Assembly: GCA_022453515.1 (NCBI GenBank)
Contig: JAJNNY010000035.1
Location: 1-64,000 of the forward strand
Direction of reading: 5' to 3'
Origin: Astrocystis sublimbata
Taxonomy: Eukaryota; Ascomycota; Sordariomycetes; Xylariales; Xylariaceae
DNA: 64,000 bases
The translations under genes were made by a program, and so were the position numbers. The notes below the pieces were generated by a model that ran no database searches, was not told the origin of the DNA, and was given only the letters and a program-made list of their open reading frames with translations. This document shows, one piece after another, positions 1-12,163 of the stretch; position 1 is the first letter of the stretch, and each line of letters starts with the position of its first letter.

Positions 1-1168
1 TTGTTGTTTAACAGTTCTTGAAGTACACATTAGCACAACTTAAGCTTTATATCTCTCATAGACCAACAAACCCTTCTGAATAGAATTATACCAGCTCTTG
101 TGTATTATAGTCATTTTTCTATGATGCACAGTTTTCTATGTGAGTAATAGGGGGCTACTAAGTAAGACTACCTAAGCTAAGTAGTTCTATAAGACTGAGT
201 GAATCTAAGTAGTCGCTTGGCGGGATTGAGGACGGCCACAGTGGCCGTACACAAATGACGTGTTAGTTGGGTTCGATTCCTCCAAACGGCGCCATTGGAC
301 GAGTTGTTTTGGTCATTTGCGGGTAGTGGTGCTCCCAAAGGGATAAGGCGCATGCGCCTCGCGGCTATGTAGCTTCTGTGGCAAGTGTGGCTAGGCCCTG
401 GCGCCATGGCTGTGTGGGCTGCGTAGGTGGAAACCTAGACGTACCTAGGCTAGGTAGGTTCGAACACTGCATGCCCCAGGTGGGGGGCCTGCGTGATAAG
501 CTCCATGACAGGCATTATGTAACAAGCATTATAGATATTTATATTCTGTAACCAGTCCTGGTGACTGAGTGCTGTGTGGTATTGCTAACATGGTAAGAAG
601 TCCTACGTAAAAGTATGACGTTACCCCAGGTGATAATGCACTGGTCTTTTGTAAGGGATGAAGTAAGCTGACAGGTCGCTTATAATGGGCTATTAGGCTA
701 GTTTTGCGAGGAAAGTTTTTGGCTCTGGAAATGCTATTCGGGCACGCTTCCGATCGATATTCGTAATTATACCAACACCCCAAGAAGTGCAAGTATCTAA
801 GTCCGTTGTACCCGGTTTCTCCGTTGTGCCCCTGAATTCAGCTGCTGGCCGGGACTCCCCTCCCTTCTCCTCCTAACCCCGTGTCCTTTCCCGAACCGAA
901 GGCCGTCCGTCCACACCATTGGCCCTTCCACCGACGTGAATTGGCCCTATCCAGCATCGTGCATCGGTGAAAAACCGCAGGCAGTAGCGACGTACTGGAC
1001 TTACTCAGGTTGCACGACCCCTCATTTACAAAATAATCTGTAGATGTAAAGCTCATTGCTTCTTCATTAGACTTCTATTGAGTATTCTCTAGCGTCCCAT
1101 TTCCGTCTGACCGTTCTGCTTCTCTGGTATTGCCCGAACTTCTTTGTCCTACTCTTGAGCGTTTGAGA
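1..1168. other. intergenic / upstream region, no gene seen
   Basis: No open frame here resembles a known protein. The stretch contains CCTAGG/GGTAGG-rich short palindromic runs around 440-460, a pattern that recurs near 52100-52240 and 63530. The last ~100 bases are the promoter and leader of the aldo-keto reductase that begins at 1169. Confidence 0.5.
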
Positions 1169-2433
1169 ATGCCCCAACTCGCTAGTAAAGAGTCTGGCCC
1201 TACAGGCTTCGGCCTCATGGGTCTCACATGGCGAGAGAAACCCTGCTCCCAAGAGCAGGCCTTTGAGACCATGCGAACTGCCTTGGAGCACGGATGTAAG
1301 TAGTTGTCTTGAATCATTCCAAATTCACCCTCGTCTCGTATACGATAAGTCATCCTGGCGCAAGTGACCTAAACCGTACCCAGGTAACTTTTGGAACGGT
1401 GGCGAGAACTACGGACCGCCTGACTACAGTAGTCTTACACTATTGGAACGGTACTTCGAGAAATACCCTGAGGATTCAGACAAAGTCATTCTCAGTATCA
1501 AGGGAGGAGTCAACCCTGATACGCATGGTATTGATGGGTCCCCTGAGAATACACGTCGAAGCATCGACAACTGCATAGCCCAATTGAAGGGTCGCAAGAA
1601 GATTGACTTGTTCGAGTTCGCACGACGAGACCCGAACACACCATTGGAGGTCACCTTTGGTGTTATTGAAAAGGGTAGGTAGGCCAGACGCAGCCAAGTG
1701 ACGCCTTCCTTTCACGGCCATCATCCTTTTATTCGTTCACCCCATGTCTTATTTCGTTTATCTCGTGTAGTATGACCGATCTCAGTTCTAACTCGCAGAG
1801 CACAGAGTATATCCAAACTGGCAAGATCGGAGGCATTTCACTCTCCGAGGTTCGAGCAGAGACTATACATGAGGCTATGAAGTATACCAAAGTCGCTGCA
1901 GTCGAGGTTGAGCTTTCTCTGTAGGTTTCAGCACCCGTCTTATGCCTGGTCTATTTGTTAATCTCAATTGCAACAGCTTCTCAACAGAAGTTCTGGACAA
2001 TGGTGTTGCGGCCGCATGCGCTGAGTACAACATCCCCCTGGTAGCCTACTCTCCGATCGGAAGAGGTATGCTTACCGGGCAGATCAAGAAACTCGATGAC
2101 GTAGACTCTATTATCAAACAGTTCAAGTTTCCCCGGTTTGAGGAGGCCAATTTCGACAAGAACATGCAGCTCGTTGAGAAGGTCTCGGCGTTGGCTCGAC
2201 AGAAAGGCTGCACGCCTGCTCAACTAGCCATCAGCTGGACCCGAGCACTCTCGCGGAAGCCCGGCATGCCAGTAATCATTCCGATTCCAGGTGCCACTAC
2301 CAAGGCGCGCGTGGAAGAGAACTCCAAGGCCGTTGATCTTACAGGCGAAGACATGTCCCAGATTGATGCTATCCTGTCTACTTTCACCCCTAGCGGAGAT
2401 CGATACCATCCTATGGTACCTGTAAACACTTGA
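1169..2433 (+). CDS. aldo-keto reductase, pyridoxal reductase-like (AKR8 type)
   Basis: Predicted NADPH-dependent aldo-keto reductase of the pyridoxal/pyridoxine 4-dehydrogenase type. Four exons fit: 1169-1295, 1384-1674, 1806-1920 and 1977-2433, which sum to 990 nt and encode 329 aa, the usual length of the family. The N-terminus has the GPTGFGLMGLTW strand of the barrel. The next exon carries WNGGENYG with the likely catalytic tyrosine, and ILSIKGG with the active-site lysine. Later come KIGGISLSEV, the VEVELSLF strand, LVAYSPIGRGMLTG and the cofactor-binding PIPGATTKARVEEN near the C-terminus. It lies upstream of and parallel to the FMO gene, at the left edge of the biosynthetic cluster. 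It may be a true vitamin B6 enzyme or a co-opted tailoring carbonyl reductase; the sequence cannot separate these. The family call is firm, the substrate is not. Confidence 0.88.
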
Positions 2434-3334
2434 TGAACTCATTGATGTTGAGAACGATTGTAATAGGGGACATATGCCGTCTGGTTTTATCCAATATCAA
2501 CACAGGAGTAGATCAGTGGGAGCAAATCCAAAGCATTTTGTCGTTAGGGCGACTATTCACTACACACATCGCTATTCAATGAAAATCCGTTGATTACATC
2601 TGAGGCGTGATCCAAACATACATTGTCATTTTTATCTGTGTCATGTCGCGTTTAACATAGCTCGGCTGTCTTGCTTACTTCCAGTGGGAAATTATTACGA
2701 ACTGTCTCATGGCACTGAGAGTCAGCGGACTACATATTGGCGGACATTGGTTCATTGAAACAATGATGTTTGGCTTACGCGAAAATTGCATCCCATGTGA
2801 TGATGCCCGTCCTAAGAAGAATAATCTCGTTCAAGATCTCCGATTAATCACCGTTGAAGTAAAACCAACGTGTATCATAAAGGTGGAAGACAAGTTTTCT
2901 GAGCGGCTAAGGACATTCAATTAACAGTTTACGACATTAATCACCAAAACGTAAATGGCCGCCTTCAGCCATCATAGGTTGTGGCTTGGCCATTTGGATG
3001 ATCACTCGTCAGTCCTAGATTTCTCTTTGGCGCTAAGCTTCTCAGAGCTGATAGGGGTAATTTGGTAACCGACAACGGCGAATCAGTTACAGTCGGGGTG
3101 TCGGTGCTCGGGTTCCGGGCTCATAATCTTGTGGGACGGATAGATGGCCGGCAAGGCCACTGAAGCAGGGAATACGCTGGAGAATGAGATCTGAGTGGAT
3201 GACGCGGATCGCTAGCTTCCATCTTGGCGGCTGCTACATTTTAGTGCCTCCATTCGAATACCCCTGAAGCCACATCAAGATCATACTATACCTTCCGCGC
3301 TTCATCCTCCTTCAGATCTCAAAGAGCAACAAAC
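2434..3334. other. intergenic, promoter of the FMO gene
   Basis: No coding sequence is supported. The stretch is the 3' flank of the AKR gene and the promoter of the monooxygenase. A CCGGCAA heptamer (TTGCCGG on the other strand) sits at 3148-3154, about 180 bp before the start codon. The same core occurs in the promoter shared by the PKS and the Ayr1-like SDR, and upstream of another cluster SDR. Confidence 0.4.
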
Positions 3335-5725
3335 ATGTCGTCAACATTCAAAGTTATCATCGTAGGGGGTGGTATAGCGGGGTTATCTCTGGCGAACATG
3401 CTCGAAAAGTTCGATATAGAGTATGTCTTGTTAGAGGCACGCGATGAAATTGCTCCTAGGGAGGGGGCAGCCATTGGTCTCATGCCAAATGGCAGCTTCA
3501 TACTGGAGCAGCTCGGTCTATTCGAGGCCATCAAAGCCGCCGCGCCTGACGCGGAGATTCAGGACTCTCACATCCGTGATAGCACAGGCAAGCCCATCAT
3601 AAGTCTTAAGCACATGATGTACCATCAAAACATAAGGTAGATATAATGAAAATATAGCGGGAAGGTACTACGAGCTAACCAGTGACTAGACACGGATATC
3701 CCATGCTATTTTTCGATAGGCGGGTATTCCTTGAGGTTCTCTTCGAGCAGCTTAAGCACAAAGATAAAGTCATTTGCAACAGCAAGGTCTGCCATCTTGA
3801 GCAGTTCGACAAAGGTGTTCGGGTGAAGACCAAAGATGGCCAGTCTCACATGGGCGATATTGTCGTAGGCGCAGATGGGATCCATAGCACAATTCGCAAA
3901 ACGTTGTATAAAACGGCCGAATTGTCGGAACATGATGAAGAAGACAACGTTCCATGCTACTATCAGTGCAGCTTCGGGATCGCCCAGGATGTCGAGGGCT
4001 GGCCGCAAAGTGAACAGTGTTTTACATCTGGCCGCGGGAAGTCGTTTCTTGTCGTATCCGGCCCAGAAGGACGATGTTACTGGTTCTTGTTTGTCAGGTA
4101 TCCTCGTCCAAAGTATGGAAGCGATATTCCGAGGTACTCGCCAGAAGACGAGGCCAATTTCGTGAACGAACACCGCAATCTGATGGTACGCGAGGGATTG
4201 GCATTCGGCCAGCTCTACGCGAAGCGAGTCACCTCGGGACTCACTCCACTCCACGAGGTTGTGTTCAATAAGTGGTTCCTTGATCGCGTGCTACTCATTG
4301 GCGACGCCGTGCACAAGGTACGTATCCCCTGCAAGCATCTAAAACCGATATCGCAAGCTCAAAGACACTAATGAACTTATCTTACAACAGCCAAACCCAA
4401 TTGGTGGGATGGGTGGCAATGCAGCGATCGAGACGGCCGCGGAACTGGTCAACGCGCTGGTGGATGTCAGAGAGAAACGAGACAAAAAGCTTGATAGTCT
4501 CACTGTTGACGAGATTCGAGACATCTTCAAACACGTGCAGGACTCCCGGTTTCAGAGAGCCAACTTCACTGTAGCCGCCTCTCATGAACTTCAAAGTTTG
4601 CTAGCAATGGAGAAGCCCATTCTGGCAACCATCGCGCTGCGCGTTCTCTTACCGCTTGCAGGAAAGCACAATTTCTTCCGCGATCTGTCCAGTCGCATAG
4701 TCGGGGGCTCCCGCCTCAAGCATCTCGACCTACCTTCTCGGCAGCGAGCTATTCCTTACGATCACGAGCTCCCTTCAAAACCTATAACAGGTTATTGTAG
4801 CTTTATTATACGCTCACTATTCTGCGCTACAGTCATATTTCTCATTTATAGAAACCGTTCAAGCCTGGAAGTGGAAGGTTGTGAACTGGAATCTCCAAAC
4901 GATACACCAGTGGCGTTCATCAACTACTTGGTCAGCATACTTTCGCCCCTGCTTATTTATAATATCGAGGGCTTTCGAATCGGCCGGCAGGGCTCTTTTA
5001 TGAGTCTTCCACTTATTCTCATGATCGAGATGGCTACCCGTGGTGTCGGGAGATCAACGCTTTCTTATGCACTTCTCTCTATGCTCCATTCCCCCTTGAT
5101 CACAATAGATCGACCTGTCCCAACCAGCTGTGCAAGGTCGTTGATCCCTGCTACTGTCTTGGGCTTCCTTCTGCCTGCAGTGGGGTTGAGCCTTACGTCT
5201 GTCAATGCTGATGCGTGCCGATGGCGGGCGGCCGCCCCGCTAACAATTCTCGTCGCGTTTTACGCTGTCCTGAGTGTGGTGAGAGTGGCATTGAAGTGTT
5301 TTGAACAACGGAGTAGCTCCGATGACCCAGAGAAACACACAAACTGGTACAGCGCAGATGATATGCCCTCTTTGAACACTCTTTACAAGCTTGTCTTCTT
5401 TATTCAGGCTTCTACAGCTGTAGCGACAGTTGTGTCAAGCTACCAGTCCTCCAGAGTCACGTTGGCATTGCCAATCATGTTCGACCAGCCTCCTTCTTCT
5501 CTGGGAACTGAGCTCATTCGAATCAATGCTGGGGCTATGGTTAATCAGTTGCATCTAGTATCCGAGCTTCAACGGCAGGGATATATCTCTACCAAAAGGT
5601 GTCTTCAAGTAGTTGGCACTGTATTGCTTGGGAGTCCTATAATCGGCCCGGCTGCATGCTGGATCGCTGTCTATTGGTGGCGCGAGAATGTTCTCTTGGC
5701 GCTTTCGGTTCAGGGATCGACTTGA
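3335..5725 (+). CDS. FAD-dependent monooxygenase fused to a C-terminal polytopic membrane domain
   Basis: Three exons (3335-3636, 3690-4317, 4391-5725; introns of 53 and 73 nt) encode 754 aa. Residues 1 to about 440 form a PHBH-fold flavin monooxygenase. They show a dinucleotide-binding [16 protein letters not shown] near the start, the DG motif [13 protein letters not shown] near residue 160, and the GD motif [18 protein letters not shown] near 303. This half resembles the epoxidases of meroterpenoid and indole-diterpene pathways (PaxM class). The last ~300 residues hold about seven hydrophobic segments and the signature [12 protein letters not shown], a membrane module I recall as fused to some fungal FMOs but cannot name. 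Family knowledge plus context suggest prenyl-chain or ring epoxidation, with the membrane half anchoring the enzyme or acting as a cyclase; that is inference. A weak in-frame intron in 4790-4852 is possible, but the continuous frame fits better. Confidence 0.8.
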
Positions 5726-6273
5726 AGGGATATTTTAGTTAACAAATGGTAGCTCGAATCTCATGGTACTGATGTCTATATGGCGAGTTCAGCGATTCAT
5801 CCAAGTGAGACAGAAATCAGTAACTGCAATATAACTATGAGCTATCCGGTACCAGCCATAACGGGCTCTGGGTCCTGGAATCAATCACGAAAAGGCCAAC
5901 TAAACCCTCCACGGAATCACCGTGGTTACCTTACTTTCTATGAAGGACTAGACGCACTCGCATGAAGCTGCTGTAGCGCATTAACAACTCAGCACGGGAA
6001 AACGAGGCCCTTATCTTGCAGGGTCAAGGGTACTGCAAATGAAGGCAGCATGTTAGGCTATGCAAGCCGAAGTAGGCTATATTCTAGCATTACATACAAA
6101 AAGTGGCTAGAGTAACCGTAGTGAATGCTAGGGTACTTGTAACTCTATCCACAAACTGTTCGATTTTCTTCCTGATTATAGAACATTCCCCATATCGAGC
6201 GGTGCCTGTAAACCGGTTACATCTTATAGTAAGACTTCCAAAGTCTAATGATACACATTGACTTATGCCGCTA
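5726..6273. other. convergent intergenic region
   Basis: This is the 3'-to-3' space between the FMO gene (+) and the P450 gene (-). No coding sequence or RNA gene is recognisable; the short open frame at 5780-5965 has no recognisable domain. Confidence 0.5.
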
Positions 6274-8083
6274 TCACAAGAAATGGCTAAATACTTGACT
6301 CTCTGCCTCAGAAAAACTAGTGGTGATAGTATCGAGGCGTCTTTGCGATCGCACCGTAATATCCACTTCGAAGGGATAGCATTGGTTGAGGAACCCATCC
6401 CGATATCCGCTATTCGGCTCAACGTCAATCGGTATGGGATCCCCTTTCTTATCCTTCGCGGGCTTGAATTCGAACGCCCACATGAGCTTCACTACAGCTA
6501 GCCAGAGAGCCCTCTCGGCAAGGTGAATCCCTGGACAGATACGTCGACCGATCCCGTAGCCAAAATGATCTCGGTTTTGGTAGTCCCCAGAGTTAGCGTA
6601 AACAGATGCAAGCTGTGTTTGTCCTTGATACCGATCTGGGTTGAATGTGTCGGGATTCTCGAATCTTTTGGGATCGTGATGGATACCCCAGATATTCATA
6701 ATGACTGCCGACCCTCTAGGGATTCTCAAGCCGTCTATTTCATCATCTAAAAGATTCTCGATGTCAGTGAAAAAGTTCATAGAACCTATCACAGAAACCG
6801 GACATACCTTTGTCCACGACGTGTGGAAATCCCGCTGGGGCTGGAGGTCTCCAACGGTGAAGCTCTTTCACGACCATTGAGACATAAGGCAGACGCTCAT
6901 AGTCTCCCCAGGTAGGGAGCTTATTTTCACCAGTAACCGAGTCGATATGTGCATGAATATCAGTCTGAATTTGAGGATGTAGAGCCATGGCCTGGGCAAG
7001 TGTCAGGATCAGAGTTGCCATCGTATCTGTGCCCCCTTCAAGGAGATTGCCACACATGACATCGATCTCATCCCGGCTCAACTCTAATTCCCCATTCTGA
7101 TCTAGGACGCCATCGAGAAAGCTGTTCCGCTGCTGGCCCATTTTTCGCCTCTCGATAACACGATCCACTAATGGACTGTATAGATCGAAAACCTTATCGC
7201 GCAATACTCGGGCTCGCGTTCTCCAGTTTCTCCAGAGCCTTTCCGGTAGGTATTTGAGCATTGGCATAATATCGACTGGTGGTGTCGCGCCTATCTCGCC
7301 AAGACCGATCAAGGTAGTCATTAAGTCGCGGAGCTTGAGATAATGGGGTGCATCGTGCGCAGGAGTTCGGATTCCGAAGACTTGAAACGCGCGAATGTCA
7401 GTCAGAGTCCTATGTAGATACTCATAAGCGAGAGCTGTTGATTAACTCACTCAAGCTCATCATAATACTGTTAGTAAATCGACCTGGATGTAGCATCAAA
7501 TCGTTCGGTTTGAGAGCTATGTCTCGGACAAGCTGAATTGATTCGGCTTCGAGCAATGATAGATGCTGGCTGTTACACTTGGACTCTTGAAGTATTTGAT
7601 GGTAAAGCTTTCGTCTCAGCTTCCATCGTTCATTAGCGTCCATGAACATCGGATGATTGCTGTTAAAGACAAGATCACCGATGACGTGCGATGCAGGCCG
7701 GTCACTATAGTGTAGAGAGCGCTTATCCATCACACGGCCAGCATCGGCCGCCGTGTTCAACACGATCATCGGCCAGCTGCCAATTTTGAGTGAAAAGATG
7801 GACCCGTAAGTCTGAGCCCATTTTGTATACCTGTCAAGATAATTAGTTAGTAAAATACTGGTGATTAGAAGGGCACTCTGACTTCAAGTGTATACCAGTA
7901 CTTGGTATTAGGTGAAGATTTCCAAGGAAGGGGATAGTTGGCGGGCCTAAACATGGTTAGCCATTCTGCTATTCTTGGACTCGATCACGACTACCACGTA
8001 CCAGGCGGTAGAGGCTTGCGTGAGCCTGAGCGGACCCAGAGGACTAGTACCACGATCCCAATAGCCACGTAGAGAGTTTTCAT
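6274..8083 (-). CDS. cytochrome P450 monooxygenase of the cluster
   Basis: Five exons on the minus strand (8083-8002, 7946-7883, 7830-7451, 7380-6808, 6746-6274) sum to 1572 nt and give 523 aa, normal for a microsomal fungal P450. It starts with a single N-terminal membrane anchor of about 18 residues and a proline hinge (KPLPPGPP). The I-helix region reads GGTDTMATLILTLAQAM, and the K-helix/PERF region includes NPDTFNPDRY. The haem loop is FGYGIGRRICPG with the axial cysteine. A TATAAATA box lies at 8164-8171, about 80 bp before the start. It faces the epoxide hydrolase and TF side of the cluster. In salicylaldehyde-type clusters the P450 oxidises the aromatic ring or benzylic position; that role here is inferred from the neighbours, not shown by the sequence. 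Confidence 0.92.
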
Positions 8084-9280
8084 TTTGTTTCTTCCTGTTC
8101 ATTCATTACAAGATATGTTGGTAAGATAGGGGAAGTTTTCTTCCACTCATCGTGCAGTAGACCTATTTATACCTTTTTGAGTACCGCAGGCGGAAGTTTA
8201 AGGAGCCGAAAAACACGTTTGCCGTACGGTTCAAAGTCACGAAATTGTGTTGGTAGATAGTGCTTCAAATTACGGAATAATAAAGAATTCTAGCGTATAT
8301 TGTTAATAGCCCCTATATTTCCGATGGTGCATCTGTGTAGGCAAATGCAATGCACTCATGAGCATCATTAAATATTCACAAACATCATACTCAGGCTGTA
8401 TATTGGTGAGGACTAAGGGCATTTCGTCCCCCCCCCTATTTTGCCCATCAATTAATGTCCACTTAAAACCGATCAAGCGCCCGATGAATGCTAAAACTCG
8501 GATCTTATCTTATCGCAATCCCCGCGACTCCTGTTGCTGCGCTCGCCGGTGACTCGACGAAAAGCCCAAATAGTCCGAGGATAGGTTTTGATTGGCTCTG
8601 GAGGGGATTCAACGCATTAGGATGTTTCCGTCTCGGTGATCGGGAGATACCTCGAGCATGTCGGTGATCAACAACGAGGTCAAGGTGGATACCAATGGGA
8701 TAGGAAAAGACACGGAACGGCAAGGGCCTCGAAACCTGACTGCATTGCCGGCTCTCAGATTCTTGACTTTCTGTTGGTAATAACTATGTAGTCGTATAGC
8801 CATCAAAGATAACTCCTATGTCACATCAGGCGATAAAGATTGTATGTATCGATTCATGAGTTGCTCACCTGCCGTATAACAGTTACGTCACTCTAAGGAC
8901 TCAAGCTACTAGGTAGTATCAGGTTGCAAGGTTGCGTCTTAAATTTACGCTTAGGTGAGTTCATCACCTAGCCATGAAGTGCTCGGCGGCGACCTTGAGT
9001 GTCGATCTTCATGCCATTATACTCAGAAGTCCAAACAGTGTAGGGCAGTTTATTGTCAGTCATTATTTTATTAAAGTCCCCAAAGACCAGGTGGATTGAT
9101 TTTGAGAATAATTTTGTGTTTATGATGTTTGTGGTTACCCATTGTTGTGTTCGATCACTTGGCAATCCCAGCAACGTACATCAAAACTTCTTTTCTTCGC
9201 GGGCATCATGTCACTACTAGTCAAAATAGAAAGACTTGGAAGCAAGAACATAAGTAAAGGATAAGTCTTTATCATCATGA
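8084..9280. other. intergenic, no gene seen
   Basis: The promoter of the P450 gene lies at the left end. The remainder has many stops in all frames and no domain signature. A TTGCCGTACGG string near 8219 is a possible CGG-type binding site, but the support is weak. Confidence 0.4.
8164..8171 (-). promoter_or_regulatory. TATA box of the cluster P450
   Basis: TATAAATA on the minus strand, about 80 bp upstream of the P450 start at 8083. Its position suits a fungal core promoter. Confidence 0.5.
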
Positions 9281-10408
9281 TCACACAGGTGACCGTCCGC
9301 TATTTCTTCTGCTCATATATCCCGTATCCCAAAATCCCGGCCACTCGCTTGGCACTTTCTCAATGATGAATCGACATACCACGGCATTGAACTCGCTTGG
9401 CTTTTGATATTGAGGATAGTGATCTGACTGGATAGTTGCCTCTGTCAAGTTACTACAAGCGCGTCTCATCGGCTCAGCCAACCGCGAAGTCTTGGTGTCG
9501 CATACAACGTCCCATGCGGCGTGGATGAACAGAACCGGCTGTGTCAGCGCATTATTGGACTTTCGGCCATTGAACTGCGCGTTGCGCTCGTGGTGCATGT
9601 AATACGCGCACGGGCCCCAGAATCCTGTCTTCTGCATACCACCAACGAAAGAATCATAAACATCTGGAGGAAGTAAAGACTGGCCGTTCGTCGCTATTGT
9701 AGAGAGGTTTGGTATGCCGCCGAACCAGCCGTATTTGCGTACAGTCGAGAACATAGAGGCGAAACGACTCTGAGGTGGTTGCGGGTGCAGCATTGCGATT
9801 TTGCAGAAATTTGTGACGTTGTCTTCGAACCATTTGACGACATTCTCGAAATCCTCCTCGTATTTCTTCATGTAATCCCACTGGCCCAATTCGTACTCCC
9901 CTACTGGGTATAAATCGCGATTAACGAGGGGTAACAAGCTTCCCCAACCTAATTCGATGCTACGAAATGGGACGCAAGCAGTGATAAGAGCTTTGACGAC
10001 CTCTGGGTGCTGTGTAGCAACCGAGGAGACCACGCCAGCGCCCCAGTCGTGGCCAACCCATATGGCAGCGTCGCGACCCTGCGCTTCTAGTAGGGCTTTC
10101 ATGCCTTCCACAATGGCCTCCTGATGGTAATCATCGATGACGCGCCTCGACGTGGATTGGCCGTAGCCAGGCATGTCGGGGGCAATGACACGAAAGCCAA
10201 GGGCAGCGAAGGTGTTGATCTGGGCCTTCCATAAGATACCCGTGCCAACCCAGCCATGGATAAAGATGATGAGCGGCCCAAGCACAGGGCCGGCTGTGTG
10301 ATAGTGTATCTTCTTGCAGCCGGCATAGAAGACGTCATGTTCCTTAGTCCTGAAGCTCATGTTGCGTAATCGATGATGAAAGACATGAAGTAAGGTTGGC
10401 CTGTTCAC
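9281..10408 (-). CDS. epoxide hydrolase-like alpha/beta hydrolase
   Basis: A single exon of 375 aa. The start at 10408 could be replaced by a second in-frame ATG at 10360 (MSFRTKEHDV), which lies closer to the family start; the choice is open. Motifs are those of soluble epoxide hydrolases: oxyanion-hole HGW at residues 51-53, nucleophile Asp121 in WVGHDWGAG, a later acidic residue in HAAWDVVCD and the catalytic His in SDHYPQYQKP. A DMPGYGQST loop follows the second strand, as usual for the family. An Asp nucleophile separates it from serine esterases. Placed between the P450 and the regulator, it probably opens or isomerises an epoxide made by the FMO or P450. This link is inference from neighbourhood. 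Confidence 0.87.
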   Translation of the reverse strand: MNRPTLLHVFHHRLRNMSFRTKEHDVFYAGCKKIHYHTAGPVLGPLIIFIHGWVGTGILWKAQINTFAALGFRVIAPDMPGYGQSTSRRVIDDYHQEAIVEGMKALLEAQGRDAAIWVGHDWGAGVVSSVATQHPEVVKALITACVPFRSIELGWGSLLPLVNRDLYPVGEYELGQWDYMKKYEEDFENVVKWFEDNVTNFCKIAMLHPQPPQSRFASMFSTVRKYGWFGGIPNLSTIATNGQSLLPPDVYDSFVGGMQKTGFWGPCAYYMHHERNAQFNGRKSNNALTQPVLFIHAAWDVVCDTKTSRLAEPMRRACSNLTEATIQSDHYPQYQKPSEFNAVVCRFIIEKVPSEWPGFWDTGYMSRRNSGRSPV

Positions 10409-12163
10409 TCACTCGTGATTAAGTGCTCTGCTCAAATGTTGATTGTCGAGGCACTCCGAGACTATGAAACAATGTGCAGTCCAATTTGATGTCAGTTTCG
10501 GCAACTGATGTATCAACTATGCATATTCTGCTTCATCTCAATAATTCTTCACGGATTGTGCCACAGCTTCGGGAACAAAGTCTCCAGGGTGTCCGCCTTT
10601 CAGCCACTAGTCTCTTCCCTGAGCGGGAACCGCCACCCGGGACATCGTGATCCTACCTGGCCAATCGGGCCCTGGAAGAGACTTTTGCGATCATTCTCCA
10701 CGATTGACTAGGTACCTATAGGTAAGTAATCAACTCCGAGAAACATGCACTTCCATCACCGAAGCGATCAGCTAACAATCAAACCGACATCTAGATGGGA
10801 TTTCCCGCAGCACCGGCAGTAGCCGCTGGCGGGAATAAGGATTCCCGATTGCGTGTTTCCGCGATGGGAAGCTAGACGATCGCGGGATGACTGCGGCGTA
10901 CCGCTGAATTATGGCAGATGCAGTTCCGCGTGCATTACGCGATGGTCAGCAATGTCTGTTCAAAGGACCACGGGTCGACAAGAACATCTTCCCGAGAAGT
11001 GATATAGAAGTAGAATATAGGTTCAAGATGCATATGTTATTGGTCTTATCTGCAGACTCGTGGGACATTCGAATAACCGTATATGCATGCACGTAATATT
11101 TTGGATAGCGTGAGATGGAATAGTGTGGCGTCGGGGGCAAAGTCAGCTCGCTTTTAGGCAGCTACGTAAGCACGCGATCAGTCCCGAGTCGTGCAACACG
11201 TACAATGGGATAAATCCAGCCGCCCTCGTAGCTCGAGTGTAGTGTTATAATAAGTAATGAGCCTACAATTGTCCTACTCTGATAAAGATAACACGGTATT
11301 ACAGCTAACAATTGTTCTTTTGGGGGGAGATGTTCTGGATGTCTACAAGTTGCTGCTTACTTGATCAGGATATTGTAAGAGTGACGCACTTGGGTTGATA
11401 ATAAGCTTATGTATCTGATATACACAGCCAATCACTGGAATCCTCCAGTGATCGAGTAAGCTTATTGATAGTCCTAAATTATCACTCATTTTCGGGCTTG
11501 GGAGGATCTGCCCTTCTCTGTTAAGATGGTAGCCGCTGACACAGTCGTTCTAGATTCATTTCGCATTGGCTGTAGCCGGACTGTATTGTTGTGCCCCAAT
11601 TACAAGCTTTTAGTTGGAGAAATTGAAACATTGGGGTGCCATTTCCACAGTCGAATCTTTTGGCATAAGCATTTGTAACGTCGTTGTAGAGCTGAACCAA
11701 ACGCTGTCTTATCATATTTTACAACTGAGGCAAGAAAGATCCTCAATTCAATTGAGTCGTGCTGTTTGAAACACGGCACTTAGTCCTTTATCTTTCTTAC
11801 CAGTGACCACAAACTAGAGTCTGGGGCGTCCAACCCTCCCGATTGGTTCAAATCCCTGTCGCTCATAGCATATCTTGTCCAGCCCCTCCCGCAGAGTTGA
11901 CGACAACTGCATGAACTTTTCGCGCTAGACAGGGCCCATGGCGCGATAAAGACGCTTTGGCAATCCTAGGAGTATTTCGCTCCTGTTATGTCCTCTGCTG
12001 GATAACTTACAAGAAGTTGCATGGGATACATGCTTTGAGGATCTCCTGGTCAAACATTTCGGAATTAGGCTTTTAATTCAACACTATAGCAAACTTGTTA
12101 CCTGCCTTGGTATATAAAAAATCGTCCTGACTTTTGCATCATACTTCACATTCAACACGAGCC
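10409..12163. other. long intergenic region between epoxide hydrolase and regulator
   Basis: About 1.75 kb without a credible gene; open frames are short and without domains. The two flanking genes diverge, so the stretch should hold both promoters. Dyad-like CGGGAACCGCC occurs at 10625-10635 and GCCGCTGGCGGG near 10825; these are CGG-type elements of the kind Zn2Cys6 proteins bind, but no test of function is possible here. Confidence 0.4.
12111..12119 (+). promoter_or_regulatory. TATA box of the regulator gene
   Basis: TATATAAAA at 12111-12119 lies 45 bp before the ATG at 12164 but only 15 bp before an earlier in-frame ATG at 12134. Transcripts starting a normal distance downstream of the box would skip the earlier ATG, which favours 12164 as the start. 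Confidence 0.55.

Noticed and set aside
250..300. tRNA-like GTTCGATTCC T-loop
   Set aside because: The T-stem does not pair and no matching acceptor or anticodon arm is found upstream.
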